Positions 22,826 to 29,492 of a stretch of DNA of 29,935 bases are shown here, one piece after another. The stretch lies in NCBI GenBank assembly GCA_031363055.1, contig JANLTP010000073.1, positions 1 to 29,935 on the forward strand. The letters run 5' to 3'. A program made the position numbers and the translations under genes. Numbering within the stretch: position 1 is the stretch's first letter; each line of letters opens with the position of its first letter. The DNA comes from JANLTP01 sp031363055. GTDB taxonomy: Bacteria; Pseudomonadota; Gammaproteobacteria; Burkholderiales; Burkholderiaceae_E. The notes beneath the pieces were generated by a model that saw only the letters and a program-made list of their open reading frames with translations, ran no database searches and was not told the origin of the DNA.

Positions 22826-23405
22826 TTCGGGTCTTGCAGCTTCATCGCCGGGGTCACTGACTCAGAACGAAATCAGAAGTTTGCTGCCGCACGCCGGGGC
22901 GATGTGCCTGCTCGAGTCGGTGCTCGCCTGGGACATGAATTCGATAAGCTGTTCGAGCCTCAGTCATTGCGTGCCGAACAATCCGCTGCGCGCTGCATCT
23001 GGCCTTGCGAGCGCCAACGGCATTGAGTATGCGGCCCAGGCGATGGCGCTTCATGCTGCGCTGGTCAGCGGTGCGACGCCGCAGAAGTCATCACGATTGG
23101 CGTCGCCGTCAGCATCGATACCATCGTCTCCGCCAGCATCGATGCCAACGGGCCAGTCGCCTGAACAGTCGCCTGAACAGCCGGCTGAGCAGCCACCTGA
23201 GCAGCCGCCACACGGCGTGTTGGCCAGCGTCCGGGCGGTACAACTGCACGTGGCGCGACTTGACGTGTATGCCGGCGCGCTCACGGTGCGGGCAGTATTA
23301 CTATCGGGCGACCCGAGCACCGCCATTTACGAGTTCTCGATCGCCATTGGTGCGTTGACCCTTGTGCAAGGCCGTGCCTCGGTGCTGTTTGATGCGCCAC
23401 GATGA
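22818..23405 (+). CDS. Hotdog 3-hydroxyacyl-ACP dehydratase (ApeP-like) with Pro/Gln/Glu insertion
   Basis: A 195-residue protein starting at TTG 22818. The family core is clear: LPHAGAMCLLESVLAWD (His25), NGIEYAAQAMALHAAL (Glu70) and, after the insertion, GVLASVRAVQLHVARLDVYAGALTVRA in segments. It would act as the second dehydratase of the polyene synthase, pairing with the ApeI-like subunit. Residues about 89-132 are low-complexity Ser/Pro/Gln/Glu and include five 4-residue repeats (SPEQ, SPEQ, PAEQ, PPEQ, PPHG), at a point where relatives have a short loop. The last codons and the TGA lie inside a 16-bp array that continues downstream. Confidence 0.85.
   Translation: MNDSGLAASSPGSLTQNEIRSLLPHAGAMCLLESVLAWDMNSISCSSLSHCVPNNPLRAASGLASANGIEYAAQAMALHAALVSGATPQKSSRLASPSASIPSSPPASMPTGQSPEQSPEQPAEQPPEQPPHGVLASVRAVQLHVARLDVYAGALTVRAVLLSGDPSTAIYEFSIAIGALTLVQGRASVLFDAPR
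23154..23213 (+). repeat. In-frame 12-bp tandem repeat x5 inside dehydratase gene
   Basis: Five 12-bp units of the form CAGTCGCCTGAA (later CAGCCGGCTGAG, CAGCCACCTGAG, CAGCCGCCACAC) lie end to end. A further 24-bp spaced duplicate of CAGCATCGAT (23110 and 23134) precedes them. The frame is kept. Confidence 0.85.
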
Positions 23406-23454
23406 AGATGCGTAACGATAGAGATGCGTAGCGATAGTGACGCGCAACAATGAT
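23391..23454 (+). repeat. Tandem array, 16-bp unit x4, beginning at a stop codon
   Basis: Units GATGCGCCACGATGAA, GATGCGTAACGATAGA, GATGCGTAGCGATAGT and GACGCGCAACAATGAT follow one another without gaps. The first encodes the last four residues of the dehydratase and contains its TGA (23403-23405). Later units carry TAA, TAG or TGA in shifted frames. Confidence 0.9.
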
Positions 23455-23486
23455 TAAGGGTTCCAACCCGGATTGGAGACTAAGAG

Positions 23487-24206
23487 ATGAAACGAGCTTT
23501 GGTGACGGGGGCCAGCGGTGCGATCGGGCGCGCGGTCGCTGCTCGATTGGCCGCCGACGGCCTGCATGTCATTGCTCACAGCAATCAGAACCTCGAGGCC
23601 GCCGAGTCGCTGGTTGCCAGCATCAAGGCCAGCGGTGGATCGGCGCAGGCGGTGGCCTTCGACGTCAGTCAGGCGCAGGCCTGTCTCGATCAGTTGAGTC
23701 CGATACTCGAAGCCGGCGCGATTCAGGTCGTTGTGAACAATGCCGGTATTCATGACGACGCGGTGCTGCCCGGCATGACTGCACAGCAATGGCATCGCGT
23801 GATCGATGTCAGCTTGCACGGATTTTTCAACGTGACCCAGCCCTTGCTCATGCCGATGATTCGAACGCGCTGGGGGCGGGTCATCAGCGTGTCGTCGGTG
23901 GCAGCGGTCATGGGCAATCGCGGTCAGGCGAATTATGCGGCGGCCAAGGCGGGCGTGCATGGCGCCAGCCGTTCGTTGTCGCTGGAGCTTGCCAGCCGCG
24001 GCATCACCGTTAACGTGGTTGCGCCCGGCATTATCGAATCGCCGATGAGTGCGCAGTCGTTTCCGAAGGATATGATCGCGCAGTTGGTGCCCGCCAAGCG
24101 CGCCGGGACACCCGAGGAAGTGGCGGCGCTGATCGGCTTTCTCGCCTCTAGCGACGCTGCCTACATCACCGGGCAGGTCATCTCAATCAATGGAGGCATG
24201 GCATGA
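23487..24206 (+). CDS. 3-oxoacyl-ACP reductase, FabG-like (ApeQ-like)
   Basis: A 239-residue short-chain dehydrogenase with TGASGAIG (NADPH binding, residues 7-14), NNAG (84-87) and the Ser137-Tyr150-Lys154 catalytic set (SSVAAVMG...NYAAAKAG). The C-terminal YITGQVISINGGMA is that of FabG. It would reduce the 3-oxoacyl-ACP in each round of polyene elongation. It follows the dehydratase after an 81-bp gap mostly filled by the 16-bp array. Its TGA overlaps the ATG of the Anbu peptidase gene (ATGA). Confidence 0.92.
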   Translation: MKRALVTGASGAIGRAVAARLAADGLHVIAHSNQNLEAAESLVASIKASGGSAQAVAFDVSQAQACLDQLSPILEAGAIQVVVNNAGIHDDAVLPGMTAQQWHRVIDVSLHGFFNVTQPLLMPMIRTRWGRVISVSSVAAVMGNRGQANYAAAKAGVHGASRSLSLELASRGITVNVVAPGIIESPMSAQSFPKDMIAQLVPAKRAGTPEEVAALIGFLASSDAAYITGQVISINGGMA

Positions 24207-25030
24207 CCTATTGTGTTGCTCTGAAGCTGAACGCAGGTCTCATTTTTTTATCCGACTCGCGCACCAATGCCGGACTCGATCAGATCAGTACCTTTCGAAA
24301 AATGATCGTGTACGAAAAGCCGGGCGATCGATTTATGGTGCTGCTCTCGTCAGGCAACTTGTCGGTAGCCCAGTCGGTTCGCGAGATATTGCAAGTCGAA
24401 CGACTGAAAGATGAAGACGGTGGCGACCCGATCACGATCTGGAACGCCACCAGCATGTTTGATGCCGTGCGTGTGCTCGGTGCGGCCGTGCGACATGTGC
24501 ATCAGCGCGACGCCAAGGCGCTCAATGACTCCGGTGTCGACTTCAATGTGAATCTGATCTTCGGCGGTCAGATCAAGGGTGAGGGTTTGCGCTTGTTTCA
24601 GGTTTATTCGGCCGGCAACTTTATCGAGGCGACGGTCGAGACACCGTATTTTCAGATCGGCGAATCGAAGTACGGCAAACCGGTACTCGATCGCGTCATC
24701 ACGCCTGAAACACCGCTCGACGAGGCGGCCAAATGTGCGCTGGTATCAATGGACTCGACCTTGAAATCAAATCTGTCGGTCGGCCTGCCGCTGGACATGG
24801 TCATCTATGAAGCGGACCGCTTCGAGACCGACAAGATTGTCGCGATTGATGAATCGAATCCGTATTTCAAGATGGTGCGCGAAAGCTGGGGCGCGCGCCT
24901 GCGGCAAGTGTTCGACAGCATCGAAGACCCGACCTGGAATGGTGGTCAGACCGAAGTACCGTTGATGACCGTTGGCAAGCGCAACAAGCCCTTGAAAAAG
25001 ATCAGCTCGCCGAAGGAAAAGCTGATCTAA
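24203..25030 (+). CDS. Proteasome-like peptidase Anbu (COG3484)
   Basis: A 275-residue Ntn-hydrolase of the Anbu (ancestral beta subunit) family. After removal of Met1 the N-terminus is TYC, giving the catalytic Thr1. Asp17 (SDSRTNAG) and Lys32 (FRKM) match the proteasome Asp17/Lys33 positions, and LLSSGNLS is also conserved. The C-terminal 25 residues are a basic tail. Anbu is usually encoded with a transglutaminase-like protein, an alpha-E protein and a circularly permuted ATP-grasp; none is present here. Instead its ATG overlaps the ketoreductase stop, so it is translated as the last gene of the polyene-like cluster. Function and substrate are unknown. Confidence 0.87.
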   Translation: MTYCVALKLNAGLIFLSDSRTNAGLDQISTFRKMIVYEKPGDRFMVLLSSGNLSVAQSVREILQVERLKDEDGGDPITIWNATSMFDAVRVLGAAVRHVHQRDAKALNDSGVDFNVNLIFGGQIKGEGLRLFQVYSAGNFIEATVETPYFQIGESKYGKPVLDRVITPETPLDEAAKCALVSMDSTLKSNLSVGLPLDMVIYEADRFETDKIVAIDESNPYFKMVRESWGARLRQVFDSIEDPTWNGGQTEVPLMTVGKRNKPLKKISSPKEKLI

Positions 25031-25066
25031 CGCAAAAATCAAGCGGCAAATTGGCTCAAGGTGCGC

Positions 25067-25690
25067 CTAGCTGGCGAACACATACGGCCCACCGCGCTCG
25101 AGGGCTTTCTGGTAGGCCGGCCTCGCCTGAAAGCGCTTGACCCAAGCACTCAGGTTCGGATAGAGCGTGCGATCGGTACGCGCACTTGCCGCCTCACCGA
25201 CAAAGCTCATTTGAATGTCAGCACCACTGAGTTTGTCGCCGACCAACCATTCCTTGCTCTGCAGGGACCGATCAATGAACCCAAGGTGATTCGCCAACTC
25301 ACTTTCAATGCGCGGTGACAGCGGCGCACCGGCTTCGCCCAGGCGCGACACATAGAGCTTGAGCAGCAACGGCAGCATGGCGGAACCCTCGGCATAATGC
25401 AGCCACTGCAAATAACTTTCATAGTCCGACGAAGAGATCTCTGGCTGCAGTCGGCCGCCGTGGCGACGAATCAAATAGTCAACAATCGCGCCGGACTCGA
25501 ACACGACGCGATCGTTATCGGTGATGACCGGCGATTTGCCCAAGGGGTGAATCGCTTGCAACTCGGGTGGTGCCAGACGGGTCTGCGCATTGCGCTGATA
25601 ATGTTTGATTTCATAGCTGGCACCGAGCTCTTCGAGCAGCCACAAGATGCGCTGCGAGCGTGAGTCATTGAGGTGATGAACGACGATCAT
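25067..25690 (-). CDS. Glutathione S-transferase family protein
   Basis: A 207-residue cytoplasmic GST. The N-terminal thioredoxin-like domain (MIVVHHLNDSRSQRILWLLEELG, then NPLGKSPVI-type HPLGKSPVI and FESGAIVDYLIRRHG) binds glutathione; the helical C-terminal domain holds SGADIQMSF. The start at 25690 is supported by an AGGA site. A longer frame to 25792 adds 34 residues that are not GST-like. The Ser in LNDSRS is the likely catalytic residue. It converges with Anbu across 36 bp with no visible hairpin, and no link to the polyene cluster is evident. Confidence 0.88.
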   Translation of the reverse strand: MIVVHHLNDSRSQRILWLLEELGASYEIKHYQRNAQTRLAPPELQAIHPLGKSPVITDNDRVVFESGAIVDYLIRRHGGRLQPEISSSDYESYLQWLHYAEGSAMLPLLLKLYVSRLGEAGAPLSPRIESELANHLGFIDRSLQSKEWLVGDKLSGADIQMSFVGEAASARTDRTLYPNLSAWVKRFQARPAYQKALERGGPYVFAS

Positions 25691-25867
25691 GGTCAATTCC
25701 TGTGCGAGGTAAGCATGGCTATTGAGCATACAGCAATCGTCAGTGGCGGAAAAAAGCGCTGGCCGTGCTAATAGGGCCATTGCTGTCGCCATTGCCTGTG
25801 CCGTCGCGGGCCGATGTGATCTGATGCGACAATGGGCAAGCGAGGGCCACGCATCCTTGCGCGTTCA

Positions 25868-25957
25868 AACCTTGAACATCGTTGACTAAAAAATTGCCGA
25901 CCTAAAAATAATTGACTTCAAACTAGTTGACTTCGAAACAGTTGAGTAACCATGAAT
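25868..25957 (+). repeat. Tandem array, 15-bp unit x6, upstream of Bug gene
   Basis: Units of the form TGACTTCGAAACAGT recur at 15-bp steps from about 25868 (25883, 25898, 25913, 25928, 25943), with the clearest pair at 25913 and 25928. The last unit contains the ATG of the Bug gene. TTGAC, a -35-like sequence, occurs three times in phase (25882, 25912, 25927). Confidence 0.75.
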
Positions 25958-26959
25958 CCGATTCGTCGCCGCGCACCTTTAGCCGCACTGAGTGCATTGA
26001 CCACGCTGAGTTTGGCATCGCTGGGCGGGCTGCCAGTCATGAGTGCTGCATACGCACAGAGTTTCCCGACCAAACCGATTCGCTTGATTGCGCCGTATCC
26101 GGCCGGTGGCGGCATCGACACGGTCTCGCGCATCATCGGCGAGAAGCTGGCGATCCGCCTCGGCCAGCCGCTGCTGGTTGAAAATCGCCCTGGCGCTGGC
26201 GCCACCATTGGTGCCGATACGCTGGTCAAGAGTGCGGCCGATGGCTACACCTTGATGGTCGGCAGCATGGTCGACTATTCACTGTCACCGCACTTTCATC
26301 GCAACTTGAGCTTTGACATGAGCCGAGATTTTGTCGCGATCGGTGAAATTGGCGCGGGTACGGTCGCCGTGGTGGTCACGCCGGAGCTGCCGGTGACTTC
26401 GCTCAAGGAGTTGATCGCGCTGGCGAAAGCCAAGCCCGGTGAGTTGAGTTTTGCGTCATCGGGGCAGGGCGGCCTGATTCACCTGAACGGTGAAATGTTC
26501 AAACAGATGGCCGGCGTCGACATCGTTCATGTGCCGTACAAGGGCACGACACAATTGCTGCCTGACCTTATGGCCGGGCGTATTCCGATGACCATCGACA
26601 GCATTCCCGCCCATTTGCCGCATATCAAGAACGGCAAACTGCGCGTGCTGGCCGTCACCACTCGCGAGCGTTCGCCGCTTTTGCCCGATGTGCCGACCAT
26701 GGCTGAAGCCGGCCTGCCGGGCTTCGAGTCGGCCACCAACTACACGTTATTCGCACCGGCCGCTACGCCGAGGGAAATCGTCAGCCAGATCAACCGCGAG
26801 CTCAATGCGGTGCTGCAAACGCCCGAGTTACGCGATCGTCTGTTGGGCCTGGGCATTGTTGCATCGGGTGGCAGCAGTGAAGCGGCGCAGGCGCGGATTG
26901 CGCCGGAGATGAGTCGCTGGGCCAAGGTCATCAAGGCTGCGAATATCAAGCTCGATTAG
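25952..26959 (+). CDS. Bug/TctC family periplasmic binding protein
   Basis: A 335-residue protein with a Sec signal (residues 1-35, ending AAYAQS) and the standard Bug sequence: FPTKPIRLIAPYPAGGGIDTVSRIIGEKL, the NRPGAGATIGAD loop, SFASSGQGG, HVPYKGTTQLLPDLMAGRIPM and the end LPDVPTMAEAGLPGFE. These proteins bind carboxylates and amides. Some work with the TctAB transporter, but no tctA or tctB is nearby, so this is one of the many orphan members that are especially abundant in Burkholderiales. The ATG at 25952 lies in the last unit of a 15-bp array. No Shine-Dalgarno site is obvious. Confidence 0.92.
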   Translation: MNPIRRRAPLAALSALTTLSLASLGGLPVMSAAYAQSFPTKPIRLIAPYPAGGGIDTVSRIIGEKLAIRLGQPLLVENRPGAGATIGADTLVKSAADGYTLMVGSMVDYSLSPHFHRNLSFDMSRDFVAIGEIGAGTVAVVVTPELPVTSLKELIALAKAKPGELSFASSGQGGLIHLNGEMFKQMAGVDIVHVPYKGTTQLLPDLMAGRIPMTIDSIPAHLPHIKNGKLRVLAVTTRERSPLLPDVPTMAEAGLPGFESATNYTLFAPAATPREIVSQINRELNAVLQTPELRDRLLGLGIVASGGSSEAAQARIAPEMSRWAKVIKAANIKLD

Positions 26960-27043
26960 GCCGCCGCTGCGTCTGCAGCAACGGCTCGCACAGATTCCGG
27001 ACATGCCCATCCTGATTCAAATGCAATGCCGCGATTGAAATTT

Positions 27044-27568
27044 CTATACTTCGGGCGGCGGATAATGCAATTTCGAGAAAGCGCGGCCGTTTTCCACGGC
27101 GGCGCGCTCGACGGCGTTTGCCGAAACGATTTTTCCGCTCTGTTCGAGGAACTGCAAGTAAGCGCGCGTACTGATCTTCATGCAGTTCTGCGGAACGACA
27201 AAGCCGGCTCGAGCGATGCGATGGTCCTCGAACAGAAAAACTATTCGATCGCCGGGTTGCATGCGCGCAAGGCTGATCATCGCTTCTTGCGCCGCGAGCT
27301 CTCCGAGATTCGCTTTGTGTCGAACGAAGCCCTGCTGCAAGTGGTTCGACTGGTGGTGCAAAAAAGTTTCCGTGCGGACAATCTGTTTAGCGTTGTGCTG
27401 AATCCAGTGACCGATACGTGCGCTGGTTGGAGTCTGACTGCGCGTGAGTTCGTGTCGTACCATGTCGACAATCCAAACTGGCCAACCGGGCGCACATAGT
27501 AAATCCAGGGCCTCAGCATAGGCCAAAGTTATGAGCGGGCTGGCGTCTGGAATCAGCAGTGTCGGCAT
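27044..27568 (-). CDS. PIN-domain-like toxin
   Basis: A 174-residue protein with features of a PIN ribonuclease: first acidic residue Asp8 in LLIPDASPLITLAYAEALDLL, a second in Glu40 (VRHELTR), NLGELAAQEAM (Glu90, Glu95), and FLFEDHRI (Asp115) for the last. It is longer than VapC-type toxins and ends in a Pro-rich tail (HYPPPEV). It follows a ribbon-helix-helix protein gene by 13 bp on the same strand, as expected for a toxin-antitoxin pair. It would cleave RNA when free of the antitoxin. The exact target cannot be inferred. Confidence 0.8.
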   Translation of the reverse strand: MPTLLIPDASPLITLAYAEALDLLCAPGWPVWIVDMVRHELTRSQTPTSARIGHWIQHNAKQIVRTETFLHHQSNHLQQGFVRHKANLGELAAQEAMISLARMQPGDRIVFLFEDHRIARAGFVVPQNCMKISTRAYLQFLEQSGKIVSANAVERAAVENGRAFSKLHYPPPEV

Positions 27569-27581
27569 CGCAGACGCTCGC

Positions 27582-27938
27582 TCATCGCTTGTCGGCAGCC
27601 AAATCCTTCAGTTGTACGACCATGTTCGAAGTCACCGATTGGGAAAGTCGAGGCATCGGGAGTCGCGCCCGCGCCATGAGTAGAAACAGGTCTTCATCGC
27701 TATCGATTCCTAACGAATCCATGGCCGCCTGACTGTCAGTTCTGCCCAGTGAGAAATCGAGCAAAACCCTGAAGTTCTGATTGCCACTTTGCTCGGCGGT
27801 TTCGAAGGTTTCGACCAATTGGGTGAGTTGCTGTCGAAATAGGGCATTGACGGAGGTTTCGGTCTTCGCCGCGATCACTTTCGCTCGTTTGAGTAGGTCC
27901 GGGTCGATGGAACCCGTGAAGTTTACGGTATTGCCCAT
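27582..27938 (-). CDS. Ribbon-helix-helix type antitoxin
   Basis: A 118-residue protein. Residues 3-45 look like an RHH DNA-binding unit: the strand NFTGSIDP, helix DLLKRAKVIAAKT and helix SVNALFRQQLTQLVETF. The C-terminal part is acidic then Pro/Arg-rich (DSDEDLFLLMARARLPMPRL) and probably wraps the toxin. It is first in the operon and its ATG at 27938 is preceded on this strand by AT-rich sequence with two perfect inverted repeats, which fit autoregulation by RHH dimers. The pair differs from the DUF433/DUF5615 system at 1474. Confidence 0.78.
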   Translation of the reverse strand: MGNTVNFTGSIDPDLLKRAKVIAAKTETSVNALFRQQLTQLVETFETAEQSGNQNFRVLLDFSLGRTDSQAAMDSLGIDSDEDLFLLMARARLPMPRLSQSVTSNMVVQLKDLAADKR

Positions 27939-27958
27939 TGGATTTTGTTAGCTCAATT

Positions 27959-27996
27959 ATTAACACACTATTAAGTGTAACACACTAATATGTGTT
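27959..27996 (-). promoter_or_regulatory. Palindromic operator/promoter of PIN toxin-antitoxin operon
   Basis: CACTATTAAGTG (27966-27977) is a perfect 12-bp palindrome. AACACA-6 bp-TGTGTT (27979-27996) is a perfect inverted repeat. AACACACTA also occurs twice in direct orientation 15 bp apart (27962 start and 27979 region). The block is far richer in A+T than the surrounding sequence, lies 21-58 bp upstream of the antitoxin ATG, and overlaps a TAATAAT that could be a -10 box (27956-27962, minus strand). Confidence 0.65.
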
Positions 27997-28023
27997 CAAT
28001 GTCTGAACAACGTTACGCCGTCC

Positions 28024-28608
28024 TTATCGAGTGTAGTAACACGCCTTGGTAATGTTCGGCAGCGGGTTTCCAAACTGGCTGTTGTTACACGCCACACTAC
28101 CCGTCATCGCCGGTTTGCTGTTGAACTTGCCGTTGGCGCCGTAGTAGACGGTCGCGGCGACGCCGGTGGGCAAACGACAGGTGCCGTTCTGACTGGCACA
28201 TCGCACGAAGCCGAAGGCCGGTTCGTCGCTGCCGATCTGTTGCGCGAAGGCAGTCACGTTGATGACATCGGTTGCGCTCAATGACACGCGCCACGTGGGG
28301 CCCGTGCCAAACGGCGCACGCACACCCTTCGACAAAAACACGAGCCGCGAATCGTTTGGCGCCGGTGTGTCCAGCCGCATCAGCGGCTCCTCAACCAGCT
28401 CGGCCGCTGGCGCGTGCCGTAACATGTCCGTCAGCACTGCACGCAATCGCGATTCGCGCTCCAGGGTGGTGCGATGCACGGTGACCCGTTCTTTGGCAAT
28501 CGACGCGGTGCGCAAGGTGCTCGCGGCGAGGGTGACGGCAACGGCGGTGAGTAGCATGGCCAAGAGCAACTCCAGCAGGGTAAAGCCGATGCGTGTGCGC
28601 GTTCGCAT
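28024..28608 (-). CDS. GspJ/PulJ-like pseudopilin fused to a four-cysteine C-terminal module
   Basis: A 194-residue protein. The prepilin leader MRTRTRIG is followed by FTLLELLLAMLLTAVAVTL, the N-methylated pilin helix with Glu5. Residues 20-130 look like a GspJ-type or PilW-type minor pseudopilin (RESRLRAVLTDMLRHA, SRLVFLSKGV). From residue about 134 the sequence changes to a module with spaced cysteines: CASQNGTC, VYYGANGKF, CNNSQFG, KACYY. I recall this pattern from the ends of secreted, often carbohydrate-active, proteins but cannot name a family. The start overlaps the preceding pseudopilin stop by one base (TGATG). Confidence 0.75.
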   Translation of the reverse strand: MRTRTRIGFTLLELLLAMLLTAVAVTLAASTLRTASIAKERVTVHRTTLERESRLRAVLTDMLRHAPAAELVEEPLMRLDTPAPNDSRLVFLSKGVRAPFGTGPTWRVSLSATDVINVTAFAQQIGSDEPAFGFVRCASQNGTCRLPTGVAATVYYGANGKFNSKPAMTGSVACNNSQFGNPLPNITKACYYTR

Positions 28609-28973
28609 CAGCGCCTCCCCACTGGAGCCACGGGGACAAGTCGTTCCAGCACGAATGCGCCGCCCGACGCGAGGGGAACGCGCACCACGATGCGATCCAG
28701 TCCGCGGCGCCAGGGTGTGCGCGACACGTTGGCCCGGTTAGTGCTCCGGCTGCCCGCCGCATCTGCATCCGCGACGCCCTCACCATTTCCCGTTGGCATC
28801 GCGGGCAGTGCGCTCGCTGTGGCTTCTGCGAGCGCCGACTCGGCGCGCGCAACGGCGTCGGTCCATTCGGCGCTGCGCACCTGCAACTGCGTTGCGCCGC
28901 GGGTCTGGTCCAGGCACACCACGCCCACGACCGACAGCAGCACGAACGCGATAATCGCTTCGAGCAAGGTCAT
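28608..28973 (-). CDS. GspI-like pseudopilin with missing or unusual leader
   Basis: A 121-residue protein whose first residues, MTLLEAIIAFVLLSVVGVVCLDQ, are exactly the mature N-terminus of a GspI-type pseudopilin (Met1, Glu5). As annotated it has no leader for the prepilin peptidase. The upstream in-frame codons read CRREWES before this Met, giving a basic stretch but Ser instead of the usual Gly at -1, and no ATG, GTG or TTG close upstream. The start therefore remains unclear. The C-terminal part (RRGLDRIVVRVPLASGGAFVLERLVP) is short. It overlaps the upstream pseudopilin by 4 bp. Confidence 0.7.
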   Translation of the reverse strand: MTLLEAIIAFVLLSVVGVVCLDQTRGATQLQVRSAEWTDAVARAESALAEATASALPAMPTGNGEGVADADAAGSRSTNRANVSRTPWRRGLDRIVVRVPLASGGAFVLERLVPVAPVGRR

Positions 28974-29410
28974 GGATTCCCACTCCCGTCGGCAGTACTG
29001 CAGCTCAACAGGTCGAAGGCGCGTGCCTCGCGCGCCTCAGCGGGAACGCAGCTCCCGAGGGCATCCATCAAAATGTCTGCACGTGGCAGTGCATCGCGGA
29101 CGTGGCCAGAGTCCACCACGGCGCCATCCCGTTGTGTAGACAACACCCAAGCGCCATTCGCCCACATGGCGACACGCAGTGGTTCACCGCGACGTACCGC
29201 CTGCAGACGGGCGCGGTTCACGATCTCGCGACCGGCCGAAACCGGTTCGGCGGTTGGCCGCACGAGCGCCGGTGCGACCAAAGCCGCGGCCACCCCCATC
29301 AGCGTGAGGACAATCAGCAGCTCGAGGAGCGTCACGCCGCGACGCAGGGGATGGCAGGTCGGCAGGGGCACAACATCACAATCTCGGTCCGGCGAGGGGG
29401 AAGTCAACAA
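28970..29410 (-). CDS. GspH/FimT-like pseudopilin
   Basis: A protein of up to 146 residues. The prepilin site is LRRG followed by VTLLELLIVLTLMGVAAALVAPAL, with cleavage after Gly25 and Glu5 of the mature form intact. The region after the helix (SAGREIVNRARLQAVRRGEPLRVAM) matches the GspH/FimT pattern of a second helix followed by a beta domain. A GTG at 29371 would give a shorter leader. It is the first of three overlapping pseudopilin genes that would form the tip of a type II secretion or related pseudopilus; no major pseudopilin, ATPase or secretin gene is in the window. Confidence 0.75.
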   Translation of the reverse strand: MLTSPSPDRDCDVVPLPTCHPLRRGVTLLELLIVLTLMGVAAALVAPALVRPTAEPVSAGREIVNRARLQAVRRGEPLRVAMWANGAWVLSTQRDGAVVDSGHVRDALPRADILMDALGSCVPAEAREARAFDLLSCSTADGSGNP

Positions 29411-29492
29411 ACCGAAGGATACCGAAAAGGAGACGATACAGCAGGGCTCCCGTTGCAGGAGGCCGTCGGCCGCGTCACAAACCCCAAAATGA

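Noticed and set aside
2191..25957. CRISPR array as an explanation for the repeats
   Set aside because: Units are contiguous with no unique spacers, differ between loci and are only 7-20 bp, so they are tandem arrays.
26957..27043. Hairpin GCTGC-GTCT-GCAGC after the Bug gene
   Set aside because: The stem is short and has no T-run, so it is not convincing as a terminator.
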